Below, one piece after another: positions 1 through 10,500 of a stretch of DNA of 64,000 bases. A program made the position numbers and the translations under genes. Source of the DNA: Candidatus Heimdallarchaeota archaeon (lineage in GTDB: Archaea; Asgardarchaeota; Heimdallarchaeia; Heimdallarchaeales; Kariarchaeaceae); assembly GCA_026702845.1 (NCBI GenBank), contig JADCLS010000001.1, positions 1-64,000 of the forward strand. The letters are read 5' to 3'. Position 1 is the stretch's first letter. Every line of letters starts with the position of its first letter. Below the pieces are notes generated by a model. That model did not search any database. It was given only the letters and a program-made list of their open reading frames with translations, and had not been told where the DNA came from.

Positions 1-1119
1 GAGGAGAAAAAGAAGGCAGAAGAAGTGACAGATGAACCAGAATCTTCAGAAGAATCTCAACCCTTCAAGGATAAATTAGTATCTGGCCTTTCTACAGCAG
101 GATCAAATATTAAGAAATATACAATTATTGCCCTTACAAAAATTTGGATCTTCCTTGGTTTAGTATGGATGTATACAAAACTTTTCTTCAGAGCAGCATG
201 GAAGTATACAAAAATATTCTTCACATGGTTATTCCTATCTATTAAATCATTGGCTAGAAAAACCGTTGCTGGTATCAGAAATATCAATCCTAATAGGGTG
301 GGAACAATTGTACTTGGGATATTACTTGGTGGAATTCTAGGTGGTTTACCATTTATACTCATGGCCTCACCAAAATTATTTGATGAAATTGAGAATAGCG
401 TGGGGATATATTACCTGTTTGCTATCTTATTCGCCAGTTTATGGATGGGTATGAATATTGCACGGGTAAAAAGCATACTTGAAGATGAGTATTATAAAGA
501 TCAGGCTTATTATCATATGTATTTGACCGTAGGTGCTCTAATTGCCTTGTTTGTCTTGACTTTTGTGTACATGGACTATGGAATTACTGGACCTATCCTA
601 GGAATTATTTCAGCAATATCCATAGGTATGATACTTGGTTTATTCATTTTTGTTAGTCAGAAACGAGAAGATCAACGTCTTATGGGCATACTTAATACAG
701 GTGCCAAATATTCCATCACGCTTACATTGATTCATTTCGTCACAACATCATTCATTTTGCCATACATTCGAATACTTCCGATTGCTCAACCTGTTGATCA
801 TTTTGTGGTGATATTCAGTCTACTCATTTACCTCCTGTCCCTTAGCAATGTTTTGATTGGTGTAAGAGATTCAATGGTTAATAGAATTGCTAAATATCAG
901 GAGAAACGTGGAGATGTTCGTTTATCCTCTCTCCATCTTAGAGATGATTATATCAAAATTCTTGCAGAAAATGGCATACGGTATACTTCAGATCTCGAGA
1001 ATATTAAATTAGAGGATCTAGAAGCAATTGAAGGCCTACGAAGAAATGATGCACAGATGATCATGCGTTTTGTTTTTGATCTTGATGATGATTATTTTGA
1101 GGAAGAAGAAGAGGAATAG
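1..1119 (+). CDS. Multi-pass membrane protein with C-terminal helix-hairpin-helix-like domain (5' partial)
   Basis: The reading frame is open to the first base of the window (it begins with a Glu/Lys-rich stretch), so the true start is probably upstream; a GTG at position 25 is only the first available start. About six to eight hydrophobic helices follow between residues 25 and 290. The soluble tail (residues about 310-350) has the pattern of a helix-hairpin-helix or SAM-like unit: a helix, then NGI, then LEDLEAIEGL and a further helix. It ends in a very acidic tail (DDDYFEEEEEE). HhH tails usually bind nucleic acid or protein; what this one binds is unknown. I do not recognise the family. 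The gene converges on the minus-strand gene that ends 2 bases away. Confidence 0.7.
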   Translation, partial: EEKKKAEEVTDEPESSEESQPFKDKLVSGLSTAGSNIKKYTIIALTKIWIFLGLVWMYTKLFFRAAWKYTKIFFTWLFLSIKSLARKTVAGIRNINPNRVGTIVLGILLGGILGGLPFILMASPKLFDEIENSVGIYYLFAILFASLWMGMNIARVKSILEDEYYKDQAYYHMYLTVGALIALFVLTFVYMDYGITGPILGIISAISIGMILGLFIFVSQKREDQRLMGILNTGAKYSITLTLIHFVTTSFILPYIRILPIAQPVDHFVVIFSLLIYLLSLSNVLIGVRDSMVNRIAKYQEKRGDVRLSSLHLRDDYIKILAENGIRYTSDLENIKLEDLEAIEGLRRNDAQMIMRFVFDLDDDYFEEEEEE

Positions 1120-1121
1120 AG

Positions 1122-3128
1122 TTATTTTTTACTGGGTGCCTTGCGTTTAGTAGTTTTCTTCTCTCCACCCTTTGTTTGTTTGATTAATTGATCTAGTTGT
1201 TTGTAATCACGTTGTTTGGAATCCAGCTCATTGATTTTAGTATCCAGCTGTTCTATCTCCTCCAACAAGGAATTAATGGTCTCATCAATGGTCTCAATTT
1301 CTACAATATATTTCTTTCTTGTCGCATCCTCTGAATTCTTATCCAAAACCTCAAGAGTTGAGATGATTTGCTGTCTTCTATCCTTGGATCGTGAGTATCT
1401 CTGGTTAAGTAATTCCTTATGGGAACGTAACTCCTTCAACTCTATGGAAATATTATAGATAGCCCTGATGATCTCCTTATCCTTTTCACTCAAGTTGCTA
1501 TCCTTTAGTAATTTCTCAAGGTCTTTGTCAGAAAGATAGTATAGATAGTCTGATTGGTAGGTTCGTCTTGCAAGTTTGAATTTTACCTTATCTGTTGATT
1601 TACTCTCAATATTGTATTTTACCCTATATTCATCACTTACCGTAACAAATTCATGTTCTTGCTGATGACCATGTATTTTTCCTTCAAATGGATTGTAATC
1701 ACTTTTGGGTACGGCTAAATAGAGACTGATTAGATCATCTGATTTATTTGTTATCTCAAACTCATATACCCTAATATTGGTGTAAATCTCCTTTCTCAAC
1801 AATCCTGAAATCTCAATTTTCTCAAAGTAAGCATGATAGTCCTCACGTTCTGTAACTGCAACATTTTTATCAAGTGCATATGAGAGGAGAAATTCCTCTT
1901 CTTTTCCTATCCTGGGGATCATCGCTTCTCCCTTGAAGTTATTTCCTTCCTTTTCCTTCTGATACACCGACACTGGGCCATTCTCAAGAGCATAGGGTAG
2001 TTCATTGATTAAATCAAGGACAAAGAAAGGATGTTTGTTATGATTATTCTTGTTAAAATAATGCTTCTTGCCACCCTTGATCTGTCCTGAGGCAAGAGGA
2101 ACCACTGAGCTTTGTTTTCTCCTTATCGTGACCGGTTGTTTTAGGATAAATTCTATTGATTCACCCAATTCAAGAGATGCTTGCTCTTCAAATTTTGTTT
2201 CAAATTCATCATAAGCTTCCTCCTCTCCGCCATAGTCATAATCCATGATTTCTTGCATCATGGGTGCGCTTGCTCTTGTCTTCATTCTCATAGCTGGGCT
2301 TCCAGGTGGTGGTGCTGGCATGGGTTCTAATTCTGGCACAGCAATGCCAATATCAGTTTTTCTTGATATTCTTGGTCGTTCGATAATATGTGGTGTTGCC
2401 AAGTCATAGAGAAAACTAACTGGAGTTTTGGTACTCAGAACTAGATTGGCATCTATCCAGTCAACTAGGGTGGCATTATCCACGATTCCATAGGAATCCA
2501 CTTGGATGTTATCATCATCCCCAATTATCATGCGATATGCAAGTTTCCAAGCTGGAATATCCTGTACAAATTGGACCTTTACAGTATAATCTCCCTCTTC
2601 ATTTAATTGAATTTTCAATAATGTTTGTTTCTCATTATCACTTTCATTGGCAAGAGTTGCAAGAAATTCCCTAAGCTGGGCCACATCCTTTTCATCCTTG
2701 GGCGTGATTTCCTGGATTGCCAATCCATCAATGAGAACTACTTTCGCACCACTAAGTAGTGATACTTTGTACTTCTTCTCCTTTCCTTCAATTTCCTGAT
2801 ATCCAAGCACCTTTCCACTGATTGATACTTCTTTTTCATCTTTAATAAAGAGTATATCAACTGATGATCCTCTGAGAAAATCAATTACTCCTAGATAAAC
2901 GTGAGAGCTAGAAAATAATTTCTTTGACAGGCCTTTAGTCTCAAAACTTAGGTTCTTTATTGTTGTAGTTCCTCCTTTTATTCCAACTAGCGATGTTTTG
3001 AGAAAATCATCAAGAGAACTGGATGCCACTGGAAAATACATCACATCTCCCTCAACCTCTCCTTCTGCAGAGAACCATCCAATGCCCGAACGATAGAGAA
3101 CAGCCTTTTTTACTGAGAAATCCGTCAT
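1122..3128 (-). CDS. DUF4139-like protein with C-terminal coiled coil
   Basis: The protein is about 668 residues. The N-terminus (VKKAVLYRSGIGWF, then a beta-rich domain) and the middle (two-strand W-rich segments such as IPAWKLAYRM and VDWIDANLVLST) resemble the DUF4139 / mucoidy-inhibitor-like family, whose function is not established. A Pro/Met-rich linker follows near residue 280, then another beta domain. Residues about 560-650 are a long charged coiled coil and the tail is Lys-rich (TTKRKAPSKK). I chose the ATG at 3128 over the TTG at 3149 because a TATA-like TTATATAA lies at about 3158-3165, which would put transcription start just before 3128. No signal peptide is visible, so it is probably cytoplasmic. 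Family call moderate, function unknown. Confidence 0.65.
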   Translation of the reverse strand: MTDFSVKKAVLYRSGIGWFSAEGEVEGDVMYFPVASSSLDDFLKTSLVGIKGGTTTIKNLSFETKGLSKKLFSSSHVYLGVIDFLRGSSVDILFIKDEKEVSISGKVLGYQEIEGKEKKYKVSLLSGAKVVLIDGLAIQEITPKDEKDVAQLREFLATLANESDNEKQTLLKIQLNEEGDYTVKVQFVQDIPAWKLAYRMIIGDDDNIQVDSYGIVDNATLVDWIDANLVLSTKTPVSFLYDLATPHIIERPRISRKTDIGIAVPELEPMPAPPPGSPAMRMKTRASAPMMQEIMDYDYGGEEEAYDEFETKFEEQASLELGESIEFILKQPVTIRRKQSSVVPLASGQIKGGKKHYFNKNNHNKHPFFVLDLINELPYALENGPVSVYQKEKEGNNFKGEAMIPRIGKEEEFLLSYALDKNVAVTEREDYHAYFEKIEISGLLRKEIYTNIRVYEFEITNKSDDLISLYLAVPKSDYNPFEGKIHGHQQEHEFVTVSDEYRVKYNIESKSTDKVKFKLARRTYQSDYLYYLSDKDLEKLLKDSNLSEKDKEIIRAIYNISIELKELRSHKELLNQRYSRSKDRRQQIISTLEVLDKNSEDATRKKYIVEIETIDETINSLLEEIEQLDTKINELDSKQRDYKQLDQLIKQTKGGEKKTTKRKAPSKK

Positions 3129-3154
3129 AGGTAATCCTTGATTTTCCAAATTAT

Positions 3155-3168
3155 ATAATTATTTGTGA
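3155..3168 (-). promoter_or_regulatory. TATA-like promoter element of the DUF4139-like gene
   Basis: On the minus strand an ATTATATAATT stretch is centred about 33 bases before the ATG at 3128. Archaeal TATA boxes sit about 25-27 bases before the transcript start, so the leader would be only a few bases. Seen by eye only. Confidence 0.35.
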
Positions 3169-3213
3169 TGAAAGGATCACTATTCGATAATTCCTGATTA
3201 TTTTTTTTTGTTG

Positions 3214-3693
3214 TTAGACATTACTGGTTAGATCACCAAATTCCAGTACCGATTTGAAAACTGAATTAGTTTTAGCTCTGGATACTCCTTTAATTCTTCG
3301 AATTTTCTTCAGTACAATCTCTCCTATGGTTTCGATTGAATTTGCCCGAATCTTGCACAGAATATCAAATTCTCCACTCACCAAGTGAACCTCATACACA
3401 CCTTCAATCTTAGAGATTTCCTTGGCAATCTCCTCTTGGTTGAATGAAGACCCATTGGTAGCTGCAATTTCAATGCAAACAAAAGCTGTCGTTACCATAT
3501 CCAGCTGGGTGTAATCTAGGGCAATAGTATATCGTTTTATTATATCCTTCTCTTTTAATCTCTTTACCCTGTTGTAAATCGTGGATGGACTTTCATTTAA
3601 AGATTTGGCCAGTTGTCTCACTGATCTTCTCGAGTCAGCCAGTAGTTCATGTAATAATCTCATATCTAATTCATCAGGAAACAAATTCAACAC
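3214..3693 (-). CDS. Lrp/AsnC-family transcriptional regulator
   Basis: A 159-residue protein of normal Lrp/AsnC length. Residues 6-65 form the AsnC-type winged helix (LDMRLLHELLADSRRSVRQL, then the recognition helix SPSTIYNRVKRLKEKDIIKRY). Residues 70-150 form the RAM/ligand-binding beta-alpha-beta-beta-alpha-beta domain, with the typical GVYEVHLVSGEFDILCKI motif. Members bind DNA as oligomers and sense amino acids or other small metabolites; the effector cannot be told from sequence. GTG start. The gene is transcribed divergently from the DMT transporter at 4216 across a 520-base region with an inverted repeat at 4032-4044, so autoregulation or control of the transporter is possible but unproven. 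Confidence 0.9.
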   Translation of the reverse strand: MLNLFPDELDMRLLHELLADSRRSVRQLAKSLNESPSTIYNRVKRLKEKDIIKRYTIALDYTQLDMVTTAFVCIEIAATNGSSFNQEEIAKEISKIEGVYEVHLVSGEFDILCKIRANSIETIGEIVLKKIRRIKGVSRAKTNSVFKSVLEFGDLTSNV

Positions 3694-4215
3694 CTGTTGT
3701 TAAATTTTCAAAGCAACTTTGCTTACTTGAGAAAATATATGTATATCTTACATAAAAATAATTTGAATATTTCTTAATATTTTAACCTCGATTTGAACGA
3801 TTTTCAGCAAAAATTTTAGTTATTTGATAATTTATCATGATTTTTTTAAACAATGGCAAATAAACGAGGAATAGTTATTAATATGAAAATTTTCAAGATT
3901 CACCTCTTTTACTACACATTTGCATAAAGTTAATAACCTACACTTAGTTTATATTTCTAGCATATTTGATAAACATCTTATATGATTTTCTGAATTTTTA
4001 AACACAATTAATTCAGTTTTGAGTTCAAAACAGGCAAATTGCCTTGTGTGTCCAAAATAATTTTGATATCACCCTCTATACCTATTTTGTAATAATTATT
4101 ACGTTTATTTCAATTTAAAAAATAAACTTATTTACAGAATGTATTCTCATATTCTGAAACACGAAATGAATGACACGATCCTATAGGTTAAGAATGACTC
4201 ATTAATCATTCATCT
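3694..4215. other. Divergent intergenic region with an inverted repeat
   Basis: Very AT-rich region between the Lrp-type regulator (minus) and the DMT transporter (plus). I see no coding signal or RNA gene. It must hold the promoters of both genes; several A/T tracts could be TATA boxes. The one distinctive element is the perfect inverted repeat AGGCAA-A-TTGCCT at 4032-4044. Confidence 0.5.
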
Positions 4216-5094
4216 ATGGATTTACTACTAGGGATTGTTTTAGCCCTTATAGCCAGTATAGCCTGGGGATTAAATGCCATCTTCATCAAAAGAGGAGTAG
4301 TGGATATTGACCCGTATCAGGGATTATTTATCCGGGCAATAATTGGCAGTCCTATCTTAATCATCATTTCAATCAGCCTTGGAAATGATTTAAGGATCTA
4401 TTTTGATTCGTCCATTATTGGATTGGTTATTCTATCCTCTGTAGTTGTGGTCTTTGGTGATGCCTTGTTCATGAAATCACTTCAGAAATACAGTGTGACA
4501 ATAATGCAACCGATAACTAGTATATATCCTCTTATTACCACATTACTGCTTATCATTTCAGAGATTGAGGTAATAGGATTGTATGTGCTCATAGGATCTC
4601 CAATCATTGTTCTTGGTGTTGCAATAGTTTCCTCTGCTGGTGATACAACAGGAAAACGAGGTTTGGAGATGAATGCTCTGGGAATGGGTTTAATTATCGC
4701 AACTCTTTGGGGAACTGCCATATTTATGATCCGCTTTCTCCTGCTCATCCCAGAAGCAGAATCTCTTGGGTTAACAGGTGTACGGGTATTTATCATTGCT
4801 TTGGGTGCCATTATTATTTATCACTTCAAACCCAAACAGGGTATATTCAACCATCCAAGTAGACGTTCTATATCATACTTATCAATATCTGGTTTGCTTG
4901 GATTTGTCATAGGTGCTGGATCTTTATTTATTGCCATGAAAGCCATTGGTGCAGCAATTACCACTCCTATCTCTTCAACCAATCCCATATTCGTAATACT
5001 ATTCTCCATGCTGTTTGGAATGGATAAACCCGATAGTAGAAAAATAATAGGAACGGTTTTATCTGTAATAGGAACGATAATTATAGTTCTCTAA
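4216..5094 (+). CDS. DMT-superfamily transporter (EamA type)
   Basis: 292 residues with ten hydrophobic helices in two homologous halves, the standard EamA layout. The first helix starts LLLGIVLALIASIAWGLNAIF with the conserved W-G-N region, and the second half repeats it (LGMGLIIATLWGTAIFMIRF). The last helices contain the characteristic TTPISSTNPIFVILFS and a DxPDSRKIIGTVLSVIG motif. EamA proteins are membrane exporters or exchangers of metabolites such as amino acids; the substrate is unknown here. The gene is alone, divergent from the Lrp-type regulator, and Lrp proteins often control neighbouring transporters, but that link is inference. Confidence 0.88.
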   Translation: MDLLLGIVLALIASIAWGLNAIFIKRGVVDIDPYQGLFIRAIIGSPILIIISISLGNDLRIYFDSSIIGLVILSSVVVVFGDALFMKSLQKYSVTIMQPITSIYPLITTLLLIISEIEVIGLYVLIGSPIIVLGVAIVSSAGDTTGKRGLEMNALGMGLIIATLWGTAIFMIRFLLLIPEAESLGLTGVRVFIIALGAIIIYHFKPKQGIFNHPSRRSISYLSISGLLGFVIGAGSLFIAMKAIGAAITTPISSTNPIFVILFSMLFGMDKPDSRKIIGTVLSVIGTIIIVL

Positions 5095-5102
5095 TTATTT
5101 TC

Positions 5103-5552
5103 TTATTCTTCGAGCTCTGTATTGACATTGATCTCTATTCCATCTTTAATTGAGGCGGAAACAATACAGTAATTGAAGAACATTTCCTTGCATCGATTGA
5201 ATTTCTTACGAGTTACATCATCTAACTCATTGTATTTGGCCTTGATATCCACATCTATTTTTTTCACTCTCCAGAACCCTGAATCAGCACGGGCAATCTC
5301 TCCAGTTACCTCTGTCACAAGTCCGTCTAGAGGTACACGTGACTTTTCAAGACAGAAACTAAGGGATGCTGACAGACAATTACCCACCGATGCTGCCAGA
5401 ATACGTGAAGCATTTGGGTACTCATTACGACCTGTTGGAACGGTCTCAGGCTCATCAAACATAAGCTCTGGAAAATGCTCGAAATCAAATGTGGTTTTAA
5501 ACTGCATGCCATCAATTCTTTCTAATTTTACTTTGAAGGTAGGACTTACCAT
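5103..5552 (-). CDS. OsmC/Ohr-family protein
   Basis: 149 residues, typical OsmC length. The N-terminal beta sheet precedes PNASRILAASVGNCLSASL, which carries the first conserved cysteine on the central helix, and the second cysteine lies in FNYCIVSASIKDGIEI near the C-terminus. These two cysteines are the peroxidatic and resolving residues of the family, which reduces organic hydroperoxides in dimeric cytoplasmic enzymes. Some OsmC homologues do not show peroxidase activity, so the substrate is uncertain. It converges on the DMT transporter with an 8-base gap. Confidence 0.88.
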   Translation of the reverse strand: MVSPTFKVKLERIDGMQFKTTFDFEHFPELMFDEPETVPTGRNEYPNASRILAASVGNCLSASLSFCLEKSRVPLDGLVTEVTGEIARADSGFWRVKKIDVDIKAKYNELDDVTRKKFNRCKEMFFNYCIVSASIKDGIEINVNTELEE

Positions 5553-5746
5553 AGTATAATGATTTTGATTTTTTATATTACACTTGCGATTGGTTCACAG
5601 CTTCTAACTCTCGAAATGATCTCAATGTGTGAGTGTAGAAGTATATTTTACAAAAATTTTCAATTGTTTAATTTTCACACCAGGAATATGGCAAAACAAT
5701 CTAATTATATCTACGGATTTTTGAATTAAAAGAAGTTTTGGGGAAT

Positions 5747-6133
5747 ATGGCCGGTATAGTATTTGTGAAAACAAAGGATTTAGAAAAGACGGTTTTTTTT
5801 TACAAGGACCTAGGTATGAAGCATTGGCTCAGTCAACCTGGAATTGAATTTCTATCTCATGAGAATATGATAATTGGTTTCCAGCAGACGGATGAGATCT
5901 CCAAGGACCTCCTCCTTACCTTTTTCTACCAGACTAGAGAGGAAGTGGATTTGCTGTTCGAGAAATACAAGAACGTTGCCACATCAGAACTGAAAGAGAA
6001 TACAAAATACAGGATATACAATTTCTTTGCCGAGGATCCTGAAGGTAGGGCAATTGAATTCCAGTGTTTCCTTCATGATCTGAAACCTATTTGTATAACT
6101 TGGATTACATCTCAAGAATTAGATGTGGATTGA
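5747..6133 (+). CDS. VOC-fold (glyoxalase/dioxygenase-like) protein
   Basis: 128 residues from the ATG at 5747; an in-frame TTG nine bases upstream is possible. The N-terminal VFVKTKDLEKTVFFYKDLGM is the usual first beta-alpha unit of a vicinal-oxygen-chelate domain, and DPEGRAIEFQCF near residue 110 is the usual final strand, with Glu as a metal ligand. A single VOC module normally works as a dimer, forming two metal sites. No specific reaction can be assigned. The C-terminal 29 bases overlap the convergent metallophosphoesterase gene. Confidence 0.78.
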   Translation: MAGIVFVKTKDLEKTVFFYKDLGMKHWLSQPGIEFLSHENMIIGFQQTDEISKDLLLTFFYQTREEVDLLFEKYKNVATSELKENTKYRIYNFFAEDPEGRAIEFQCFLHDLKPICITWITSQELDVD

Positions 6134-6845
6134 ACTCTGGAGTATATTCATATCCAACATACCCACGTGGATTACATCTAATCCGAGTGGAACCTATGGA
6201 GTAATCACATACTTCATGGGTATGACCATGAATCCAATAATTAGGCTTGGCCTCAGTTATAAAATGGTTCAAATCTGAGTAAAAAGCTCCATTAAGAGTT
6301 GAATGGTGGTATTTTGGATGTACACTGTTGAAACTGGGAAGATGATGAGTGATTACCACCTTTTTTTCCGCATTTGAATCAGTAACTGCGTTACCTAGCC
6401 AATCTACACTTTGCTTGTGAATCATCAGAGTATCAATTGGAACCAATAAGGCATCATCTTTACGAATAACTTGATAATCCATCATTCCACTCTGAGCTGC
6501 ATTCATTGATGATATAGATTGGTCCTCAAAATCACTCCAGAGAACACAGCCAAAGAATTCTATGTCATCAATTCTTATTGATTGATTTTCAAGGACGGAT
6601 AATCCCTCAGTGATTTTTGATATATGCTTCCATTGTCTCCATACTTCATCATAATCATGATGATAAAATTCGTGATTACCAAGTACATAAATCACTGGTG
6701 AAATCTCAAGTTGTTCTTGGATGAATCCCAGTGCCTTGGTGCCAACAAACACATCACCTGCAAGGATGAGCAGGTCTCTATCTACAGAATCAAGTTTTAT
6801 TGGTCCAAATTCCAGATGAAGATCACTAAGTATCTGAATTCTCAT
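6105..6845 (-). CDS. Calcineurin-like metallophosphoesterase
   Basis: 246 residues carrying all metallophosphoesterase blocks in order: SDLHLEF (residue about 8), GDVFVGT, GNHEFYHHDYDE, THHLPSFNSVHP and GHTHE near residue 205. These Asp, Asn and His residues bind the two metal ions, so the enzyme should be active on a phosphomonoester or diester. It is cytoplasmic, with no signal peptide. The substrate is unknown. The ATG at 6845 is preferred to the TTG immediately before it. The 3' end overlaps the VOC gene on the other strand. Confidence 0.88.
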   Translation of the reverse strand: MRIQILSDLHLEFGPIKLDSVDRDLLILAGDVFVGTKALGFIQEQLEISPVIYVLGNHEFYHHDYDEVWRQWKHISKITEGLSVLENQSIRIDDIEFFGCVLWSDFEDQSISSMNAAQSGMMDYQVIRKDDALLVPIDTLMIHKQSVDWLGNAVTDSNAEKKVVITHHLPSFNSVHPKYHHSTLNGAFYSDLNHFITEAKPNYWIHGHTHEVCDYSIGSTRIRCNPRGYVGYEYTPEFNPHLILEM

Positions 6846-6901
6846 CAATTGTATTCATTAATCATCACTGATAAATATTATTGGCCTACTAGTACAGAAA
6901 A

Positions 6902-7405
6902 TTACTTCTTGAAGATCATTCTTCCAAAATTTCTCAAGATAACAAAAAGTATTAGAAGAAACTTGATGGTGGCGAATAATGAGATAAGAAATGGGGCAAT
7001 GGCTGGATAATTGGGGTTATTAAGTACAATAAAGGTGAATGCATTCTCAACATAATCTGAGAGGCTTGCTAGTGCTGATGCAGTCATCACCACCTTGAGG
7101 CATTTATTCTGATGGTTGATTAGCAGAGCCCAACCACTAAGCACCAGAAAATAGGCAATAGGGAAGAACATATCTACTATCATAAAAGTGATTACATCAT
7201 CGATAAAAGGATCCCATGCTGAAAGGATTGGATTTAATGTCTCTGCATTCCATGCAAATTCTAGATCAAGAATATCATAGCCAGTATCCATCATGAGATT
7301 ATTGGTGGGTGAGAAGAGCAGTTGGCAGATTACTGATCCTATTAGGCCTGCAGCAAACCAAATCCATTTTTGGACCTTAGTGAGAGATTGAAGTTTTTCT
7401 ATCAT
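6902..7405 (-). CDS. Hypothetical membrane protein, 167 residues
   Basis: Four or five hydrophobic segments: residues about 13-30 (WIWFAAGLIGSVICQLLF), 72-95, 103-118 and 138-162. The loop between the first two segments carries an acidic, probably external stretch (DTGYDILDLEFAWNAETL). I do not recognise the family. It lies 53 bases before the metallophosphoesterase on the same strand, so the two may be co-transcribed. Start at ATG. Confidence 0.65.
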   Translation of the reverse strand: MIEKLQSLTKVQKWIWFAAGLIGSVICQLLFSPTNNLMMDTGYDILDLEFAWNAETLNPILSAWDPFIDDVITFMIVDMFFPIAYFLVLSGWALLINHQNKCLKVVMTASALASLSDYVENAFTFIVLNNPNYPAIAPFLISLFATIKFLLILFVILRNFGRMIFKK

Positions 7406-7545
7406 GAATGTTATTTCAGAGGTTTGTATATATGGCTATTTGGCTCATATGGTGGAAATATTAACAAATACTCCTGAAATCATTATTGATACGAATTCAC
7501 AAATTAATTATAAGAAATTGAGTTTAGCTATCTAAACCAAATAAA

Positions 7546-7558
7546 TTTTATATATTTA
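7546..7558 (+). promoter_or_regulatory. TATA-like box of the giant TIR receptor gene
   Basis: TTTTATATATTTA is centred about 25 bases before the ATG at 7577, the spacing expected for a leaderless archaeal transcript. No Shine-Dalgarno-like sequence precedes the start, which fits. Based on spacing and composition only. Confidence 0.45.
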
Positions 7559-7576
7559 TGATATTAATTAAAGAAA

Positions 7577-10500
7577 ATGAAGCTGAGGTATCTCTTAATC
7601 AACATTATGATAGTTTTTTTCCTTCTACCAATATTTCCCGTCAATGAAATTACAGATGATAGTGAGAAGATAGCAGAAGAATTTGATACCTCAGATTACA
7701 AAATCAGATCTTCAAAGAGCTCATACTATAGTACATCAAGCAAGATTGTTTCATCAAAATCTCTTCCCCCGTTACATAATAATTTGATCAGACTAACAGA
7801 TGAAAATACCTTCATTTCCAAGTGGAATACGAGTAAAACTAGTGATGGTTCTAGTAATGCTACACAAATTAAACTGCCTTTGATCATAAGTGGAAATTAT
7901 AACTTTCAGGTGAATTGGGGAGATAGCTCAACTGATACAATCACCAGTTACAATCAAGAAGAGGTAACACATAATTATGCTTCTGAAGGGGTTTATGATA
8001 TTACAATTGATGGTACTATTGCAGGTTGGCAATTTGGTAATTCTTTTGATAAACTAAAAATTCTTGAAATATCACAATGGGGATCTTTTAAATTCGGAAA
8101 TTCAGGAAGTTATTTTCATGGTGCATCAAATCTAAATCTTACAGCAACAGATGCTCCTGATTTATCTGGAACTTTAACATTATATCAAGCTTTTCGCTGG
8201 TGTGATAATCTGGGAAGTACAGGAAGTATGAATTCTTGGAATACATCAAAAATTACAACTATGAATTATGCATTTCAATCAGCTAATACATTTAATCAAT
8301 CAATAGCAAATTGGGATATGTCCAATGTAATAAGTATGGTTGGAATGTTCGGTCAAGCCTACGATTTCAATCAACCTATTGGAAATTGGAATGTATCCAA
8401 AGTAACTGAAATGTACTCTGTATTCCAAGGTGCAATTTCTTTTAATCAATCATTAGCTAATTGGGATATTTCTAGTGCAACATCCTTGTATGCAATGTTC
8501 GCTTCTGCAAGCTCCTTTAATCAAGATTTGAGTAGCTGGAATCTTACTTCCGCTACCTTAACTCATTATATGTTTGCAGATGCGATTGCATTTAATCAAC
8601 CCGTGAGTGGATGGGATGTTTCTCGCGTCACGAATATGAATTCAATGTTTCATAATGCTCAAGCATTCAACCAACCTCTTAATTCATGGGATACTTCGAA
8701 CGTGACTTCTATGCAAGAGATGTTTTGGGATGCTTCTTCATTTAATCAAAGTTTGGACGGTTGGGATGTGTCAAAAGTCACTAATATGTACCGAATGTTC
8801 AGAGGTGCAACACCTTTCAATCAGGATCTGAGTAACTGGAACATTTCAAGCGTTACAAACATGGATTTTATGTTATTTGGAATTGTACCTCAAACTTACT
8901 ATGATGAAATGCTCATCTCTTGGTCCAGTTTGAACTTACAGGATGAAGTAACATTTGATGGTGGAAATTCTAAGTATACTATAGATGCATCTGATAATCG
9001 TCAGTACATTATTGATACTTATAATTGGACAATTAAGGATACTGGTTTAATTCCACCATCTGCTACAGAAAGAACATTTCTGAGTAAATGGAATACTAGT
9101 TCTATTAGTGTAGGTTCATCCAATTCTTCACAAATCCAGCTACCTTTAGAAGAAAATGGTAACTATCATTTCTATGTTGATTGGGGAGATGGTTCTCAGG
9201 AGTTAATTACATCTTGGAATCAAACAGAATCAACTCATAATTATGAAGTTGAGGGAGAATACAACATTTCAATAGATGGATTGTTTGAAGGTTGGATATT
9301 TGACAATCAAGGAGATAAATTGAAACTACTTGAGATTTCTCAATGGGGTGACTTAAAGTTAGGTAATTCTGGTAGCTATTTTAGAGGGGCTGAGAATTTT
9401 CAGCTATCTGCTGTTGATCCTTTGGATTTAACAGATACTACAACTTTTTATCGTGCTTTTGTATTATGTAAAAAATTAGGTGATCTAGGTTTTATGAATA
9501 TGTGGGATGTTTCAAATATCTCTTCGATGGCGCAGATGTTTTATGGAGCAACAACATTTAATCAGTCAATTAGTAATTGGGATGTTTCTCAAGTAACTGA
9601 TATGTCATATTTCTTATTTGATGTTCATGATTTTAATCAACCCTTGGGGAATTGGGATGTTTCGCAGGTAACTGATATGTCTTATATGTTCCAATATAAT
9701 TATATTTTCAATCAACCCTTATCTGATTGGAATGTTTCCCAAGTAAAAAACATGAGATATATGTTTAGCCATTGTGAATACTTTAATCAATCATTAGATA
9801 ACTGGGATGTTTCTAGTGTTACAAATATGTTTGGAACGTTTCATCAAGCCTTCAGATTTAATCAACCTTTAGGCAATTGGAATGTTTCAAATGTGACCTC
9901 AATGTTTGCAATGTTCCATAGTACATACAACTTCGATCAACCTTTAGGCAATTGGGATATTTCAAAAGTTACTTCACTAGAAGATATTTTCAAGAATACA
10001 GAATTATCAATAGAAAATTACAACAATTTGCTTCTAGGTTGGAGTCAATTGAATTTAAAATCAAATCTTACATTTACAGCAGGATCTTCAAGATTTGGGT
10101 ATATTGCTAAGGAGGCAAGAGATATCCTTACTGAAACATTTGGATGGGTAATAACAGATAGTGGACTAGATAATCGATTTATTTCCAGATGGGATACTCG
10201 AAATCTAAGTGATGGATCTAGTAATAGTAATCAGATCACACTTCCGCTTGAGGATATTGGAACTTATGATTTCACAGTGGATTGGGGAGATGGAACCTCA
10301 GATACAATATCTTCATGGGATCAAGTTGAAGTCACACATACTTATTCCACAGAAGGGATCTATACAATTATGATAGAGGGTTCCATCAGTGGCTGGAGAT
10401 TTGAAAATACTGGAGATAGATTGAAGTTACTTGAGATCTCACAGTGGGGAGTTCTGAATTTAGGGAATTCTGGAAGCTATTTCTGGGGTACATCAAATTT

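Noticed and set aside
3165..3197. Possible C/D-box RNA (GTGATGA then CTGA after 22 bases)
   Set aside because: Only one box of each kind and no second pair or terminal stem; likely chance.
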